Assembly (NCBI GenBank): GCA_017557635.1
Contig: JAFYYH010000006.1
Coordinates: 1 to 64,000 of the forward strand
DNA from: Bacteroidaceae bacterium
GTDB taxonomy: Bacteria > Bacteroidota > Bacteroidia > Bacteroidales > Bacteroidaceae
Direction of reading: 5' to 3'
Length of the DNA: 64,000 nt
Each line of letters opens with the position of its first letter. Position 1 is the stretch's first letter. Shown here in pieces: positions 33,075 through 44,446 of this stretch. A program made the position numbers and the translations under genes. The notes under the pieces are model-generated. The model worked only from the letters and a program-made list of their open reading frames with translations. It was not told the origin of the DNA and ran no database searches.

Positions 33075-34393
<1,319 letters not shown>

Positions 34394-34395
34394 CT

Positions 34396-35805
34396 ATGAA
34401 ATACTACGACAAACTTATATTTGAGTTGAGCAAGCAGGGACGTGTAGGATACTCACTCCCTGAGACCTGCAATAAGTGCAAGGGCACCGATGCAATTCCT
34501 GCCGCTCTGTTAAGGAGCAAGGCTCCTGAACTCCCTGAGGTAAGTGAGGTGGATGTGGTTCGCCATTACACCAATCTGAGTCAGATGAACTTTGGCGTTG
34601 ACACCGGATTCTATCCGCTGGGCAGCTGCACCATGAAGTACAACCCCAAGATCAACGAGGAGATAGCCGCAATGCCCGCATTCGCCGGCCTGCACCCGTT
34701 GCAGAAGGACCTGAAGGGTGTTGATGCCGTATATGAGGGAATGGACAAGGCACTGGCCGCCATCACCGGAATGAAACACTTCACCTTCAAGCCCTGTGCA
34801 GGTGCCCATGGTGAGCTGACCGGTCTGATGATTATCCGCGAGTACCATATGTCACGCGGTGACTATAAGCGTACCCGCATAATCGTTCCCGACAGCGCAC
34901 ACGGAACCAATCCCGCCAGTGCTGCTGTTTGCGGTCTGGATGTGGTTGTTGTTAAGTCAAACGCCAACGGTCTGGTAGATGTTGAGGAACTCAAGCCTCT
35001 GCTGGATGATACCATCGCAGGTATCATGATGACCAATCCCAATACCCTTGGACTCTTTGAAAAGGATATAAAGGAGATTGCACAGCTGGTTCATGCCGCT
35101 GGCGGTCTGCTCTATTATGACGGAGCCAACATGAACCCGCTTATCGGCACAGTACGTCCCGGTGATATGGGATTTGACGTGATGCATCTGAATCTGCACA
35201 AGTCATTCTCAACACCTCACGGAGGCGGCGGTCCCGGCAGCGGTCCTGTGGGCGTCTGCGAGAAACTGGTTCCGTTCCTGGGCGTGAACGTATCGGGCTT
35301 TAACGGCAATTTCGGCGTGATTCTGCGCGCCTATGCCTATATCCTGATGCTTGGCCGTGAGAACGTGAAACTGTGCGGCAAACTGGCTACCCTGGGTGCC
35401 AACTACATCAAGGAGTCACTCAAGGATTGCTATAAACTGCCTATTGAGAGCGTCTGCAAGCATGAGTTTGTATTTGACGGACTTATCAATGACGGCGCAC
35501 GTGAGGGCAAGGAGGGTGCTGCCACTCTGGACGTTGCCAAGCGTCTGCTTGACTTCGGATTCCACGCACCCACCATCTACTTCCCGCTGCTGTTCCATCA
35601 GGCCATCATGATTGAGCCTACCGAGACCGAGTCAAAGGAGACCCTTGACGAGTTCATAGAGGTGATGCGCAAGATTGCCGCCGAGGCTGCACAGGATCCC
35701 GATATCCTGCACGGCGCTCCGCATAACACGCCCATCTCAAGGCCCGATGAGACCACAGCCGCACGTAATCCAATACTTAAAATCCAGGACGAATGCGCTT
35801 GCTGA
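34396..35805 (+). CDS. gcvPB: Glycine dehydrogenase (decarboxylating) subunit 2
   Basis: A 469-residue PLP-binding half of the P protein. LGSCTMKYNPKINEE, FKPCAGAHGELTGLMIIREYH, DSAHGTNPASAAVCG and MHLNLHKSFSTPHGGGGPG (with the Schiff-base lysine in NLHKS) are present. It decarboxylates glycine and transfers the aminomethyl group to GcvH. It begins 2 nt after gcvPA and overlaps lpdA by 13 nt. Confidence 0.95.
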   Translation: MKYYDKLIFELSKQGRVGYSLPETCNKCKGTDAIPAALLRSKAPELPEVSEVDVVRHYTNLSQMNFGVDTGFYPLGSCTMKYNPKINEEIAAMPAFAGLHPLQKDLKGVDAVYEGMDKALAAITGMKHFTFKPCAGAHGELTGLMIIREYHMSRGDYKRTRIIVPDSAHGTNPASAAVCGLDVVVVKSNANGLVDVEELKPLLDDTIAGIMMTNPNTLGLFEKDIKEIAQLVHAAGGLLYYDGANMNPLIGTVRPGDMGFDVMHLNLHKSFSTPHGGGGPGSGPVGVCEKLVPFLGVNVSGFNGNFGVILRAYAYILMLGRENVKLCGKLATLGANYIKESLKDCYKLPIESVCKHEFVFDGLINDGAREGKEGAATLDVAKRLLDFGFHAPTIYFPLLFHQAIMIEPTETESKETLDEFIEVMRKIAAEAAQDPDILHGAPHNTPISRPDETTAARNPILKIQDECAC

Positions 35806-37088
35806 TAATCGGAGCGGGACCGGGCGGCTATGAGACTGCGGTCGAGGCTGCCAAACGGGGAATGGAGGTGACCCTTATCACCGAGGGTCCCTTGGGCGGC
35901 ACATGTCTGAATGAGGGATGCATACCTACCAAGACTTTCTGCCACTATGCTGAACTGATTGAGCAGAACCTCAAGGCCGGACTGGACTGCAAACCATCCT
36001 TTGCTGCAGCTGCCGAGCGCAAGCAGGCGGTCATTGAACAGCTGCGCGGCGGCATTGATATGCTGCTTAAAGGCGTTGAGGTAGTGCAGGGCAGGGCTCA
36101 GTTCAAGGATGCCCGTACTGTAGTATGTAACGGCACGGAATATACGGCCGATAAGATCATCATTGCAACCGGATCAGTATCGGCTTCACTGCCTGTTCCG
36201 GGCGCAGAGAGCTGCATCACATCAAAGGAGATACTGGAACTCACAGAGGTTCCCTCAAGCCTTTGCGTGATTGGCGGCGGTGTGATAGGACTTGAGTTCG
36301 CGTCAATCTTCCGCAGTTTCGGAAGCGAGGTGACGGTGCTGGAGTTCTGTCCGGGTATTCTGCCGCGATTTGACAGCGACCTGGCCAAGCGCCTGAAGCA
36401 GTCACTCTCCAAGCGAGGCATCAACATTGAGGTACAGGCTCAGGTAACCCGCATCGACGGTAACACCGTAACCTACATCAAGAAGGAGAAGGAGTTCACC
36501 GTTCAGGCTGATAAGATACTGATGGCTGTGGGCCGACGCCCCAATACCGAAGGTCTGAACCTGGAAGCCGCAGGAATAGACTACACCCGCAAGGGCATCA
36601 CGGTCAACGACCGCTTTGAGACAAATGTTCCCGGTATTTACGCAGTCGGTGATGTTACAGGCGGAATAATGCTGGCTCATGCCGCAACTTATCAGGGACT
36701 CCGAGCCCTGAACGCCATCTGCGGTCAGACAGACTCAATCCGTTTTGACCTGATTCCCGCCGCAGTATTTACCATGCCTGAGGTTGCAACTGTGGGATTG
36801 ACCGAGGAGCAGTGCAAGGAACAGGAACTTGAAGTGCGCTGCCTCAAGTCATTCTACCGCGCCAACGGTAAGGCTGTATCAATGGATGAGACTGACGGCT
36901 ACTGCAAGGTGATTGCAGCATCAGACGGAGCAATCCTGGGCGCTCACCTTATGGGTGCGCACGCATCGGACCTGATACATGAGATTGCCGCCGTAATGAA
37001 TATGGGTGGAACGCTTGAACAGATGCAGTCTGTGATTCATGCCCATCCAACGCTGAGTGAAGTCTTGCAATCTGCAATTCACCAATAA
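35793..37088 (+). CDS. lpdA: Dihydrolipoyl dehydrogenase (L protein)
   Basis: A 431-residue FAD-disulfide oxidoreductase: IIGAGPGGYETAVEAAKRG for FAD, GGTCLNEGCIPTK with the redox-active cysteine pair, VIGGGVIGLEFASIFRSFG for NAD and GIYAVGDVTGG. The C-terminal HAHPTLSE carries the catalytic His. It reoxidises dihydrolipoyl-GcvH. It closes the operon, followed by a terminator. It is slightly shorter than typical enzymes (around 460 residues). Confidence 0.94.
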   Translation: MRLLIIGAGPGGYETAVEAAKRGMEVTLITEGPLGGTCLNEGCIPTKTFCHYAELIEQNLKAGLDCKPSFAAAAERKQAVIEQLRGGIDMLLKGVEVVQGRAQFKDARTVVCNGTEYTADKIIIATGSVSASLPVPGAESCITSKEILELTEVPSSLCVIGGGVIGLEFASIFRSFGSEVTVLEFCPGILPRFDSDLAKRLKQSLSKRGINIEVQAQVTRIDGNTVTYIKKEKEFTVQADKILMAVGRRPNTEGLNLEAAGIDYTRKGITVNDRFETNVPGIYAVGDVTGGIMLAHAATYQGLRALNAICGQTDSIRFDLIPAAVFTMPEVATVGLTEEQCKEQELEVRCLKSFYRANGKAVSMDETDGYCKVIAASDGAILGAHLMGAHASDLIHEIAAVMNMGGTLEQMQSVIHAHPTLSEVLQSAIHQ

Positions 37089-37121
37089 AAAAAGGCGACC
37101 TGAAAAGGCCGCCTTTTTTAT
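37086..37121. terminator. Bidirectional terminator between lpdA and convergent gene
   Basis: An A-tract plus GGCGACC, loop TGAAAA, then GGCCGCC and TTTTTT. The symmetrical A and T tracts fit termination of both the gcv operon and the convergent glycine-rich protein gene. Confidence 0.88.
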
Positions 37122-37133
37122 GCTTGCTCGGGA

Positions 37134-38009
37134 TTAGAAACCTCCGAATCCGCCCATCGGCATTCCGCCTCCGAAGCCGCCGCCACCGAAGCCGCCGAAG
37201 TCACCGCCGCCCATCATCATGAAGTCGCCGCCGAAGCCGCCGCCCATGCTCATCTCGCTGACCTTGCAGCCCTTGGGAAGGGTGAAGAATGCGGGATCAA
37301 CATCCTCGGCGATGAAGTTCTGTGCAGTCTGGCTTGTGGTTGACCAGTCGCTCTCAGTTACGGTTGACAGAGGAATTCCCTCATAAACGCATACTGTGAT
37401 ATTCTGTGTGAAGCCCATCTGGTTGCTGGGGCTCATTGAATACTTCTTGCAAGTTACACCTGCAACTACCTCCTCGCCGAGCTCCTTGATCTTGTTACGA
37501 CGGATTGTCTTCTTGTCAAGGTTGAGCCAGTCAATTGTGCCGAGCTGACCGATCTGGGCACCGCCCATACCGAAGCCGCCACCGAAACCGCCCATGCCAC
37601 CGCCACGGCTGTTACGGCCGCCGCCGAAGATAGGCATTGCGGTTGCTGTGTTCTCAAGCTCGTTGATAGTGTAGGTTGTATCACCTATTGCTATGGTACG
37701 TGTGATGTTATCTCCGTATTGGGTTATTCTGGCGGTCTTCTTTCCGTAATCGTCAAAGTAGATCTGCTCCCTCATATCGCTTGAGTTGAAGCTGTTCATT
37801 CTAGCCAGGAAAGCGCTGTCATTGAAAGCGGCAACACCGCCGCCACCCATAGCAGCCATCTGTGAGAAATCAGGCATGTCACCCATATCGGATGTAACTG
37901 TGATAACTCCTGACTTAACGCCGAAAAGTACCTCTTTTACCTCTTTTTTCTTAGCTCCTGCTGAGAAGCATACTGCCATCATCAGGGCAGCCATCAAAAT
38001 CTTTTTCAT
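37134..38009 (-). CDS. Secreted glycine-rich protein of unknown function
   Basis: A 291-residue protein with a signal peptide (MKKILMAALMMAVCFSAGA). The centre has a soluble beta-rich part (YGDNITRTIAIGDTTYTIN, VVAGVTCKKYSM, ITVCVYEGIPLSTV). Two Gly/Met/Phe-rich tracts stand out: one around residues 128-152 and a C-terminal one of about 45 residues made of GGxFGG-like units. The arrangement recalls DUF4412-type secreted proteins, but this is not certain. Its closeness to the glycine cleavage operon is probably chance, as the genes converge. Confidence 0.6.
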   Translation of the reverse strand: MKKILMAALMMAVCFSAGAKKKEVKEVLFGVKSGVITVTSDMGDMPDFSQMAAMGGGGVAAFNDSAFLARMNSFNSSDMREQIYFDDYGKKTARITQYGDNITRTIAIGDTTYTINELENTATAMPIFGGGRNSRGGGMGGFGGGFGMGGAQIGQLGTIDWLNLDKKTIRRNKIKELGEEVVAGVTCKKYSMSPSNQMGFTQNITVCVYEGIPLSTVTESDWSTTSQTAQNFIAEDVDPAFFTLPKGCKVSEMSMGGGFGGDFMMMGGGDFGGFGGGGFGGGMPMGGFGGF

Positions 38010-38103
38010 TGTCCTTATTTTGTTTTTTGTTACTGTTTCAGGTTGTCGTAATGAATATAACGCGCGAACTGAAAAGTTAAAAAGGACAATGTATTAAAAA
38101 TTG

Positions 38104-39900
38104 TCAGAAGAGTTTTGAGATAAGGTCCGGACGTCCTATGCGGCGCAGCTCGGCAATCAGACGGTGCCGCTGTGACGCATCATACCAGAAAAAGAACTGG
38201 CGCTGGGCCTGTTTGTCACGCTCCGTGCGGGCGGTATAGACCGGCTGCATGGTGTAGGGATTTATGCCGGTGTAGAAGATCTCGGTACTCAGGGTCATGG
38301 GCGTGGGCGTGAAATCCTGAATCTGTTCCAGCTTGAAATTCAGACGTTTGGTGATGATGGCGAGTTCGGCCATATCCTCCTCAGAGCAACCCGGATGACT
38401 GCTTATGAAGTAGGGAATGAGCTGCTGACGCAGACCGCACTCCTTGTTTATCTTGTCAAAAGTTTTCTTGAACTGCTCAAACTGCAGGAACGACGGCTTG
38501 CGCATAAGTGCCAGGACTGAGTCCGATGTGTGCTCGGGCGCAACTTTGAGGCGTCCGCTCACATGTCGGCCTATCAGTTCACGGGCATAATCCATATGTG
38601 ACTTGTCGGCCTTGGGATCGGGGTCACGGTACTGCAGTATGTCATAGCGGATTCCGCTTCCTATGCAGGTCTTCTTGATGCCGGGCACGCGGTCAGCATC
38701 CTTATAAAGCTGTGTCAGCGCAGTAAGGTCAGTGCCCAGGTTGGGGCATACCTTGGGAGTAAGGCAGGTGGGGCGCTTGCAGTGCAGGCACTTGCTTTTG
38801 TCACGTCCGCCGGTGCCGTACATATTGGCCGACGGGCCTCCCAAGTCAGATACATATCCTCTGAAATCCTCCATCCGGGTAATCTGGCGCAACTCCTTGA
38901 GTATGCTCTCACGGCTGCGGCTCACAATCTGTTTGCCCTGGTGGGCCGATATGGTGCAGAACGAACAGCCTCCGTAGCATCCGCGGTGGATAGTTACGGA
39001 ATGGCGTATCATCTCATAGGCGGGAATGCGCTTGCCGTTATAGCGGGGATGGGGCAGACGGGTGTAGGGCAGGTCGTAAATGGCGTCAAGTTCCGGAGTG
39101 GTGAGCGGAGGATAGGGAGGATTGACCACTACATACTTATTGCCGGTTGGCTGGATTATGCGGTGGGCCTCAATCATGTTTGACTCCTCCTCAATGATGC
39201 GGAAATTGGCAGCCTGACTGCGCTTGTCGGCCAGACACTGCTCGTGTGAGGCAAGCACCTTGTCACTGTCGGTTATTCCTCCGGGTACATCCTTGGTCAG
39301 GAACGCCACCTGCTTCATTGTCAGGATATCCTGCGGACGGCCTTCGCTTAGGGCATCGGCCAGGTCTATGGTTACCTGCTCACCCATTCCGTAGGTCAGG
39401 TAATCGGCCCCGCTCAGTTCCAGTATGTTGGGCATGAGCTTGTCCTGCCAGTAGTCGTAGTGGGTGAAACGGCGCAGCGAGGCCTCTATTCCGCCTATCA
39501 CTACTGGCACATCGGGAAAGAGTTTCTTGAGCGCCTTGGTGTAGACTATGGTGGGATATTCGGGACGTCCGGTGTGGCGGCCGTCGGGGGTGTAGGCGTC
39601 CTCGGAGCGCAGACGTTTGCCGGCGGTGTAACGGTTCACCATTGAATCCATTGCGCCGGCCGATACTCCGAAAAACAACCTGGGTGCGCCCAACTTTTTG
39701 AAATCGCGCAGGTCATCCTGCCAGTTGGGCTGGGGGACTATGGCTACCTTGTATCCGTGCGCCTCAAGGACACGTCCTATCACGGCTGTGCCGAATGAGG
39801 GGTGATCCACGTAAGCGTCACCGGTAAAGAGAATCACGTCCAGCTGGTCCCAGCCCAGCCGTTCGCACTCTTTCTTGGTTGTAGGCAGCCACTGCGGCAT
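38104..39900 (-). CDS. YgiQ/UPF0313 family radical SAM protein
   Basis: A 598-residue radical SAM enzyme. HRGCYGGCSFCTISAHQGK holds the CxxxCxxC iron-sulfur site. The N-terminal part (LDVILFTGDAYVDHPSFG, VIGGIEASLRRFTHYDYW) is the cobalamin-like Rossmann domain typical of this family, and a second cysteine-rich patch KCLHCKRPTCLTPKVCPN follows. The reaction of YgiQ proteins has not been settled. It lies at the end of a minus-strand operon, 2 nt after the small gene upstream. Confidence 0.9.
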   Translation of the reverse strand: MPQWLPTTKKECERLGWDQLDVILFTGDAYVDHPSFGTAVIGRVLEAHGYKVAIVPQPNWQDDLRDFKKLGAPRLFFGVSAGAMDSMVNRYTAGKRLRSEDAYTPDGRHTGRPEYPTIVYTKALKKLFPDVPVVIGGIEASLRRFTHYDYWQDKLMPNILELSGADYLTYGMGEQVTIDLADALSEGRPQDILTMKQVAFLTKDVPGGITDSDKVLASHEQCLADKRSQAANFRIIEEESNMIEAHRIIQPTGNKYVVVNPPYPPLTTPELDAIYDLPYTRLPHPRYNGKRIPAYEMIRHSVTIHRGCYGGCSFCTISAHQGKQIVSRSRESILKELRQITRMEDFRGYVSDLGGPSANMYGTGGRDKSKCLHCKRPTCLTPKVCPNLGTDLTALTQLYKDADRVPGIKKTCIGSGIRYDILQYRDPDPKADKSHMDYARELIGRHVSGRLKVAPEHTSDSVLALMRKPSFLQFEQFKKTFDKINKECGLRQQLIPYFISSHPGCSEEDMAELAIITKRLNFKLEQIQDFTPTPMTLSTEIFYTGINPYTMQPVYTARTERDKQAQRQFFFWYDASQRHRLIAELRRIGRPDLISKLF

Positions 39901-39902
39901 TT

Positions 39903-40220
39903 TTATTCGGTAGTTTCAGGCTCCGGGTTAGCGGCATTCCACTGCTCGTAGAGGGCCATCAGGTTCTTGAGTCCCAGAGCCTTCATGTCGCTGTGGTAGA
40001 TAACGTCAATGCACAGGTCCAGCAACTGCTTATCGGACCCCTGGGGAGTGGTCAGCAAGGAGCGGATGTTGAGTCTGAGCTTGTCAAGAGACTGCTCAGT
40101 TACGATACCGTTGCTGTCAATGAGCCACTGGAAAAGTGAGAAACGGCGGATAGTTGCAAGATTCTCATCGGACACGTTGATGCTGCGTGTGCCGGATTCG
40201 TTAGCCTGAATGTTATACAT
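39903..40220 (-). CDS. Conserved hypothetical protein
   Basis: A 105-residue soluble, acidic, mainly helical protein (LATIRRFSLFQWLIDSNGIV, LDKLRLNIRSLLTTPQ, KQLLDLCIDVIYHSDMKALG). No signal peptide or membrane segment. No family is recognised. It is translated from an operon: 12 nt after the amidase-like gene and 2 nt before the radical SAM gene. Confidence 0.7.
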   Translation of the reverse strand: MYNIQANESGTRSINVSDENLATIRRFSLFQWLIDSNGIVTEQSLDKLRLNIRSLLTTPQGSDKQLLDLCIDVIYHSDMKALGLKNLMALYEQWNAANPEPETTE

Positions 40221-40232
40221 AATGATTAGGTG

Positions 40233-43115
40233 TTATTTGTCAGTCAGATAGGTTAGTATCGATTTCATCATGCGGTCACGCTCCTTCTCCGATTCCACGC
40301 TTTCAAACGGGAATCCCAAGGTGAGTGTGGCGTATGAGCGGTCCTTGTATCCCACGCCTGCCGGCAGGGAACTCTCGGAGTAGGTGAACTGGGTCGATGC
40401 ACGGCCAACCGGGCTTATCACATCGGGTTTGGTGACGCCGTAACCGTACCTGTCGGCACTGCGTTTTATCTCGGCTTTGCTGCGCATTCCCCTGATCTGC
40501 TTTGCGGTATGCGAAGGCAGTGGTCCTTCCCAGCGGTAATGAAGCACTTCGGATGCAAATGCCTCATCCTCAAGGTCCGATATCATATCGGCCCCCACAT
40601 ATGATCCGCTTGTAAAGAGTTTACCGCCTTTCTGCAGGTATTTGCGTATCTCATTCTGCAGCGGCAGGGGGAATGTGGAGTAGTCCTTGTGGCATATCGT
40701 GTCCTGTGCGGAACGTTTCTGAAGTCCCATTATAAGATCCACCACACGATAGTCAGTGAGCGATATCATTCCGTCCTGTACGGCTTCGCGGCTGCATGAA
40801 ACGAATGACCAGCCTGCCTGAGCGATTGAACGGCCGTGAACGGCAGGGTAGTCAAATGTGTTGCCGGCCAGAAGGGCTCCGTTCAGTGTCTCGTCACCGA
40901 TACCCAGTGAGACCTCCTCCTCGGAATCGATGGAGTCAAGCGTGAATATCTGCTGCGCGCCGCCCAGGATAGGTGAGAGCATATACTGTACACCCGGATC
41001 GGAGAGGATATCGAATCCCTGTGTGCTGTCGGTCAGAACTGTCTCGGGGCCGCTCAGACGCTGGAATCCGTTGACTACTAAGACCGTACCCTTGCTTTCT
41101 GATGCAATGTATGCCGCCAGGGTCTCGGATGGCATGCTCTCGCCGCCCTCGTTTATAGCAGTAACCTTGAACCGGTACAGATGGTCGCGTTTGGGGGCGA
41201 ACTGGCAGGATGTGGTGCGCATGTAAGTGCCTCCGTCGAATCCGTTGTCATCGACAGCGGTATAAAGAATGTATCCTCCAGGGGTGGCGGTGGACTCAAG
41301 CGTATCCTGAACGGCCTGCCATGAGAGTGACAGCAGCGCGCCGTTTGACTTGATGCTGAAATGGTCCACGGGCAGCGGCTGAACCACATAGGGTCGGTCA
41401 TGCATAAAGTTCACATACCTCAGGATTGACTTGTATATGGAACGTGATGCCGTAAACCTGAAGTTGGGATTCAGCGCCAGGCATACGTCACGGAAATTCT
41501 GGTGTGAGAGCAGTTCCAGAAGCATGGAGAGAACCTGCGGCTCACGGCTTTCGCAGTAGTTCTTATCCCAGATACCGCGGTAAATCCATTCACGGCCGAT
41601 AGCCGGTTCCAGGTCGCGGCGCAGTCCGGTAAGGACCATGTCGGTAAGGTCGCGGCTTACGTCACGTGAGTGTCCGTCACCCAGCAGACCGTTGTTGAAA
41701 TCGGTGGTACAGATACCCAATGAACCGTAAAGGGTGTCACCGTAGGTGTATCCCGCATCGGTATGCAGTGCAAAATAGAGTTCCAGCGGAACGCCCAGTC
41801 CGGGATTGGCCTGATTGAAAACAGATCCGCCAGACAGCCAGTTGGAAACGTAGGGACGGGTCCAGATATCCTCACGGTACTCATCGTCACCCTGATACTT
41901 GCTGTAAACGCTGTCCGGGGCACCTGCAAACCTGGTGTAGTAGCGTGCACCCATGTTATATCGTGGTGCGGTGATTTCCAGGTTGTGGCTGACCTCGGTA
42001 TGTGTACCGCCGCCGAAACGTACTGCATCGGCATTGACGGTTCCGTTCATTTCGCTGCTGTTGTCCAGGCTTACCATACCCTGCGGACTCTGGCCTTTCT
42101 TGAAGTGGAAAGTGCCTAAATAGACCCATGTTCCGCCGCCCATGCGCTGGTTAACGCGGAATGTGGTAGAACCGCCGGTATGGAACACGATGTAACGGGC
42201 GTCGTCCACGCTTGTGGAGTCAGACTGATAGGTTATGTAAACGGCGTAATCACCGTCCTCAGGTATCTCAGGAATCCAGAATGCGGTTGACATGGGGATG
42301 CCCGGACCGTTTCCGGCCTTGGCCCTGCGGGTGCTAACCTGCAGACTGTCAGGGAGTATGCGAATGGAGTCCTCAGAAAAACCGCCGGCTACATATTCTG
42401 ACCATACCCCGTCTTCGCGGTATCCGCTGCCTCCGCTCTTAACGGTCACGCCGTTAATCTGCCAGTCACGCTCGCGTGCCGTATATACCACAGCACCTGC
42501 GTTTTCAAGCATCGGAATGATGTAGGGGTAGGCGAATGACTGGGTGAGCAGGTCCTCACGGGTGCAGTATAGCGGCGGGCGCTGCCACTCCCAAAGGCTG
42601 TCCTCATTGTCAAAGTAGAGACCGTGACTGGGAGTCACTGCCATATGTATATTGGTTAGTCCCTTCTTTGGGGTATAGATGCGGCTTTCGTTGCTGACCC
42701 AGGGTTTGCCGTCATAGTAGGTCTCGTTCCAGAGGTTCTTCTGGCTGATGGTGTTTCGGGCCCAGTTGGGGATGAGTCGCTCAATGGTCTTGCCGCCGGT
42801 ATGTATTCCTATGCTGTAACGTCTTATGTCCTGCGGAAGGTCACGGCGCAGACCGGCATAGATTGAGTCAATAAGTTCCTGACGGAAAAGCTGGTAACTG
42901 AAGTTCTGGTTTAGGTAGATGTCCAGACGGCGGCCGCTCTTGCTGATGTCCGTACGCTCCACCTTGAGCGTTTTCAGGTCAAATTCTCCCTGGTACTGCT
43001 CAAAGTGATCCTTGACTTTGGCGCGTATGGTGGCATTATCCGTCTGTGCCTGAATGGTACTGACGGATAAAATGACGGCCAGTGCCGCCACTAAGGACCG
43101 CACAAGCCGGGACAT
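40233..43115 (-). CDS. Xanthan-lyase-like N-acetylmuramoyl-L-alanine amidase with golvesin-like and FN3 modules
   Basis: A 960-residue secreted protein (signal peptide to about 23, ending IQA). The zinc-amidase fold is split: NIHMAVTPSHGLYFDNEDS early, ALHTDAGYTYG in the middle and MLLELLSHQNF later give the His, His and Glu expected in Amidase_3. A golvesin C-terminal-like beta module is inserted around residues 270-390 (YAVYITYQSDST, TFRVNQRMGGGTWVYLG). Residues about 610-690 look like an FN3 module, and the C-terminal third may be an inactive amidotransferase-like domain. It is often annotated as xanthan lyase in Bacteroides; peptidoglycan cleavage is the more likely role. Confidence 0.75.
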   Translation of the reverse strand: MSRLVRSLVAALAVILSVSTIQAQTDNATIRAKVKDHFEQYQGEFDLKTLKVERTDISKSGRRLDIYLNQNFSYQLFRQELIDSIYAGLRRDLPQDIRRYSIGIHTGGKTIERLIPNWARNTISQKNLWNETYYDGKPWVSNESRIYTPKKGLTNIHMAVTPSHGLYFDNEDSLWEWQRPPLYCTREDLLTQSFAYPYIIPMLENAGAVVYTARERDWQINGVTVKSGGSGYREDGVWSEYVAGGFSEDSIRILPDSLQVSTRRAKAGNGPGIPMSTAFWIPEIPEDGDYAVYITYQSDSTSVDDARYIVFHTGGSTTFRVNQRMGGGTWVYLGTFHFKKGQSPQGMVSLDNSSEMNGTVNADAVRFGGGTHTEVSHNLEITAPRYNMGARYYTRFAGAPDSVYSKYQGDDEYREDIWTRPYVSNWLSGGSVFNQANPGLGVPLELYFALHTDAGYTYGDTLYGSLGICTTDFNNGLLGDGHSRDVSRDLTDMVLTGLRRDLEPAIGREWIYRGIWDKNYCESREPQVLSMLLELLSHQNFRDVCLALNPNFRFTASRSIYKSILRYVNFMHDRPYVVQPLPVDHFSIKSNGALLSLSWQAVQDTLESTATPGGYILYTAVDDNGFDGGTYMRTTSCQFAPKRDHLYRFKVTAINEGGESMPSETLAAYIASESKGTVLVVNGFQRLSGPETVLTDSTQGFDILSDPGVQYMLSPILGGAQQIFTLDSIDSEEEVSLGIGDETLNGALLAGNTFDYPAVHGRSIAQAGWSFVSCSREAVQDGMISLTDYRVVDLIMGLQKRSAQDTICHKDYSTFPLPLQNEIRKYLQKGGKLFTSGSYVGADMISDLEDEAFASEVLHYRWEGPLPSHTAKQIRGMRSKAEIKRSADRYGYGVTKPDVISPVGRASTQFTYSESSLPAGVGYKDRSYATLTLGFPFESVESEKERDRMMKSILTYLTDK

Positions 43116-43127
43116 ACCGTAAAGTGG

Positions 43128-43400
43128 TTACTTTTTGAGCTTGGTCAGCTTGTCAATGACCTTGGTAATCTCTCCCTGGAAATCCTTGACAAGAGCGCGG
43201 TAGTATCCCTTTGCGTTACCCGGCTCGGTATGGCTGATGCGGGTAATGAATTCGTTGTCAATACGGAGAAGATCAACGATCAACTTCTCGGCCTCCTTCT
43301 GATTGGTGCCGGGAACCAGCTCCTTATATATGAGACACTCGGTGAAAATGTCACCAATTACATAACTGATGTCTCTCTTAAGATCTCTGCGACTTGCCAT
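43128..43400 (-). CDS. Small conserved Bacteroidales protein
   Basis: A 90-residue soluble protein, all helical and charged (RRDLKRDISYVIGDIFTECL, KEAEKLIVDLLRIDNEFI, VKDFQGEITKVIDKLTKL). No family is recognised and there is no signal peptide. It lies between the lipid kinase and the amidase-like gene (12 nt before the latter) in the same orientation. Confidence 0.7.
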   Translation of the reverse strand: MASRRDLKRDISYVIGDIFTECLIYKELVPGTNQKEAEKLIVDLLRIDNEFITRISHTEPGNAKGYYRALVKDFQGEITKVIDKLTKLKK

Positions 43401-43435
43401 AGCGATTGTTTTTAATGTTTATGCGAAGATAAGCA

Positions 43436-44332
43436 TTAATTTGGAATAATGAAACTGATGTCCTGAGGTATGATTTCAATGTGGAAATCTTTGCCTGCGA
43501 GCATCTCTCCGTCCAGGCAGAGCTCGATCTCCTTATCTGAGTGAACGTCAACTGTTTTAGACTGACGGTAAACAAAATGCCTGCTTGCCTTGGGGTCATC
43601 CAGGTGCTTTCCGGCAGTGTAGATGGGCAGAAGTCCAAGGAATCCTGCAAGGGTTGTGGTCTTGCAGTAACCTACCTCAATCAGACCGTCATCGTTCTTG
43701 GAACGGGGTGAGCAGAAGAACTCGCCGCCCACGTGGTTGTTGTTGCCCAGTGTGCACAGCAGCATGCGCTTGCCCTCATTCAGCAGTTCGCCGTCGGCCT
43801 TAACCTGAATGCTGTTGAATCGGCCGCAGAAAATGGCCTTTACAATACCCCAGCGGTAGGGGTTCTTGTTACCCTTGCGGCTCAACTTGTTTGCTGTCGA
43901 TGCCACAACCGAGTCAAAACCAAAGTTGCATACGTTTATAGAATAGTGGTCCTCACCAACCTTAATGATGTCAATCATGTGGGGAGTACCCTTTACCAAC
44001 TGTTCAACGCTAAGGAAGTCCTTTCCTTCATAATACTTGATGAAGTCATTGCCGCTTCCGTATGCCAGAACTGCCAGATGCTTGTTCTGAGCTCCAACCA
44101 TTCCGGTCGATACCTCATTGATGGTACCGTCACCGCCGCAAGCCACAAAACAGGTCTCCTGCTCGGGGTTCTTCTTGCAGTAGTCGCGTACAAAGTCAAT
44201 GGCTGTCTTCTGAGCGGTTGTAAGATAAATTTCAAAGTCAATAGGTTCCGGGAGGGCCTCAATACCTTTCTTGATGATATCAGCGTTGCCTGCTTTTCCG
44301 GGTTCGTTGTTGATAATGAAACAATAATGCAT
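43436..44332 (-). CDS. Diacylglycerol/lipid kinase family protein (YegS-like)
   Basis: A 298-residue member of the DAGK catalytic-domain superfamily. FVACGGDGTINEVSTGMVG is the nucleotide-binding GGDGT loop and AVLAYGSGNDFIKYY the second conserved motif (GSGND); YSINVCNFGFDSVV and CLDGEML complete the fold. It would phosphorylate a lipid such as diacylglycerol or sphingosine base; Bacteroidetes make sphingolipids, so both are possible. It probably heads the minus-strand operon below it. Confidence 0.88.
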   Translation of the reverse strand: MHYCFIINNEPGKAGNADIIKKGIEALPEPIDFEIYLTTAQKTAIDFVRDYCKKNPEQETCFVACGGDGTINEVSTGMVGAQNKHLAVLAYGSGNDFIKYYEGKDFLSVEQLVKGTPHMIDIIKVGEDHYSINVCNFGFDSVVASTANKLSRKGNKNPYRWGIVKAIFCGRFNSIQVKADGELLNEGKRMLLCTLGNNNHVGGEFFCSPRSKNDDGLIEVGYCKTTTLAGFLGLLPIYTAGKHLDDPKASRHFVYRQSKTVDVHSDKEIELCLDGEMLAGKDFHIEIIPQDISFIIPN

Positions 44333-44446
44333 CTTGTTTTTGGTGTGGTTTGGTAAAAAAGTCGGGCAAAGATAATAAGATTATATTAAAATTTGTAAAA
44401 TTCCATTCCTTTTCATACCTTAGCCCGAACAATAGATACGTTTTGT

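Noticed and set aside
37134..38009. Link between the glycine-rich protein and the glycine cleavage operon
   Set aside because: The genes converge and are separated by a bidirectional terminator, so there is no evidence of common regulation.
43733..44356. 207-codon plus-strand open frame
   Set aside because: Antisense to the lipid kinase with its GGDGT motif; no family-like sequence.
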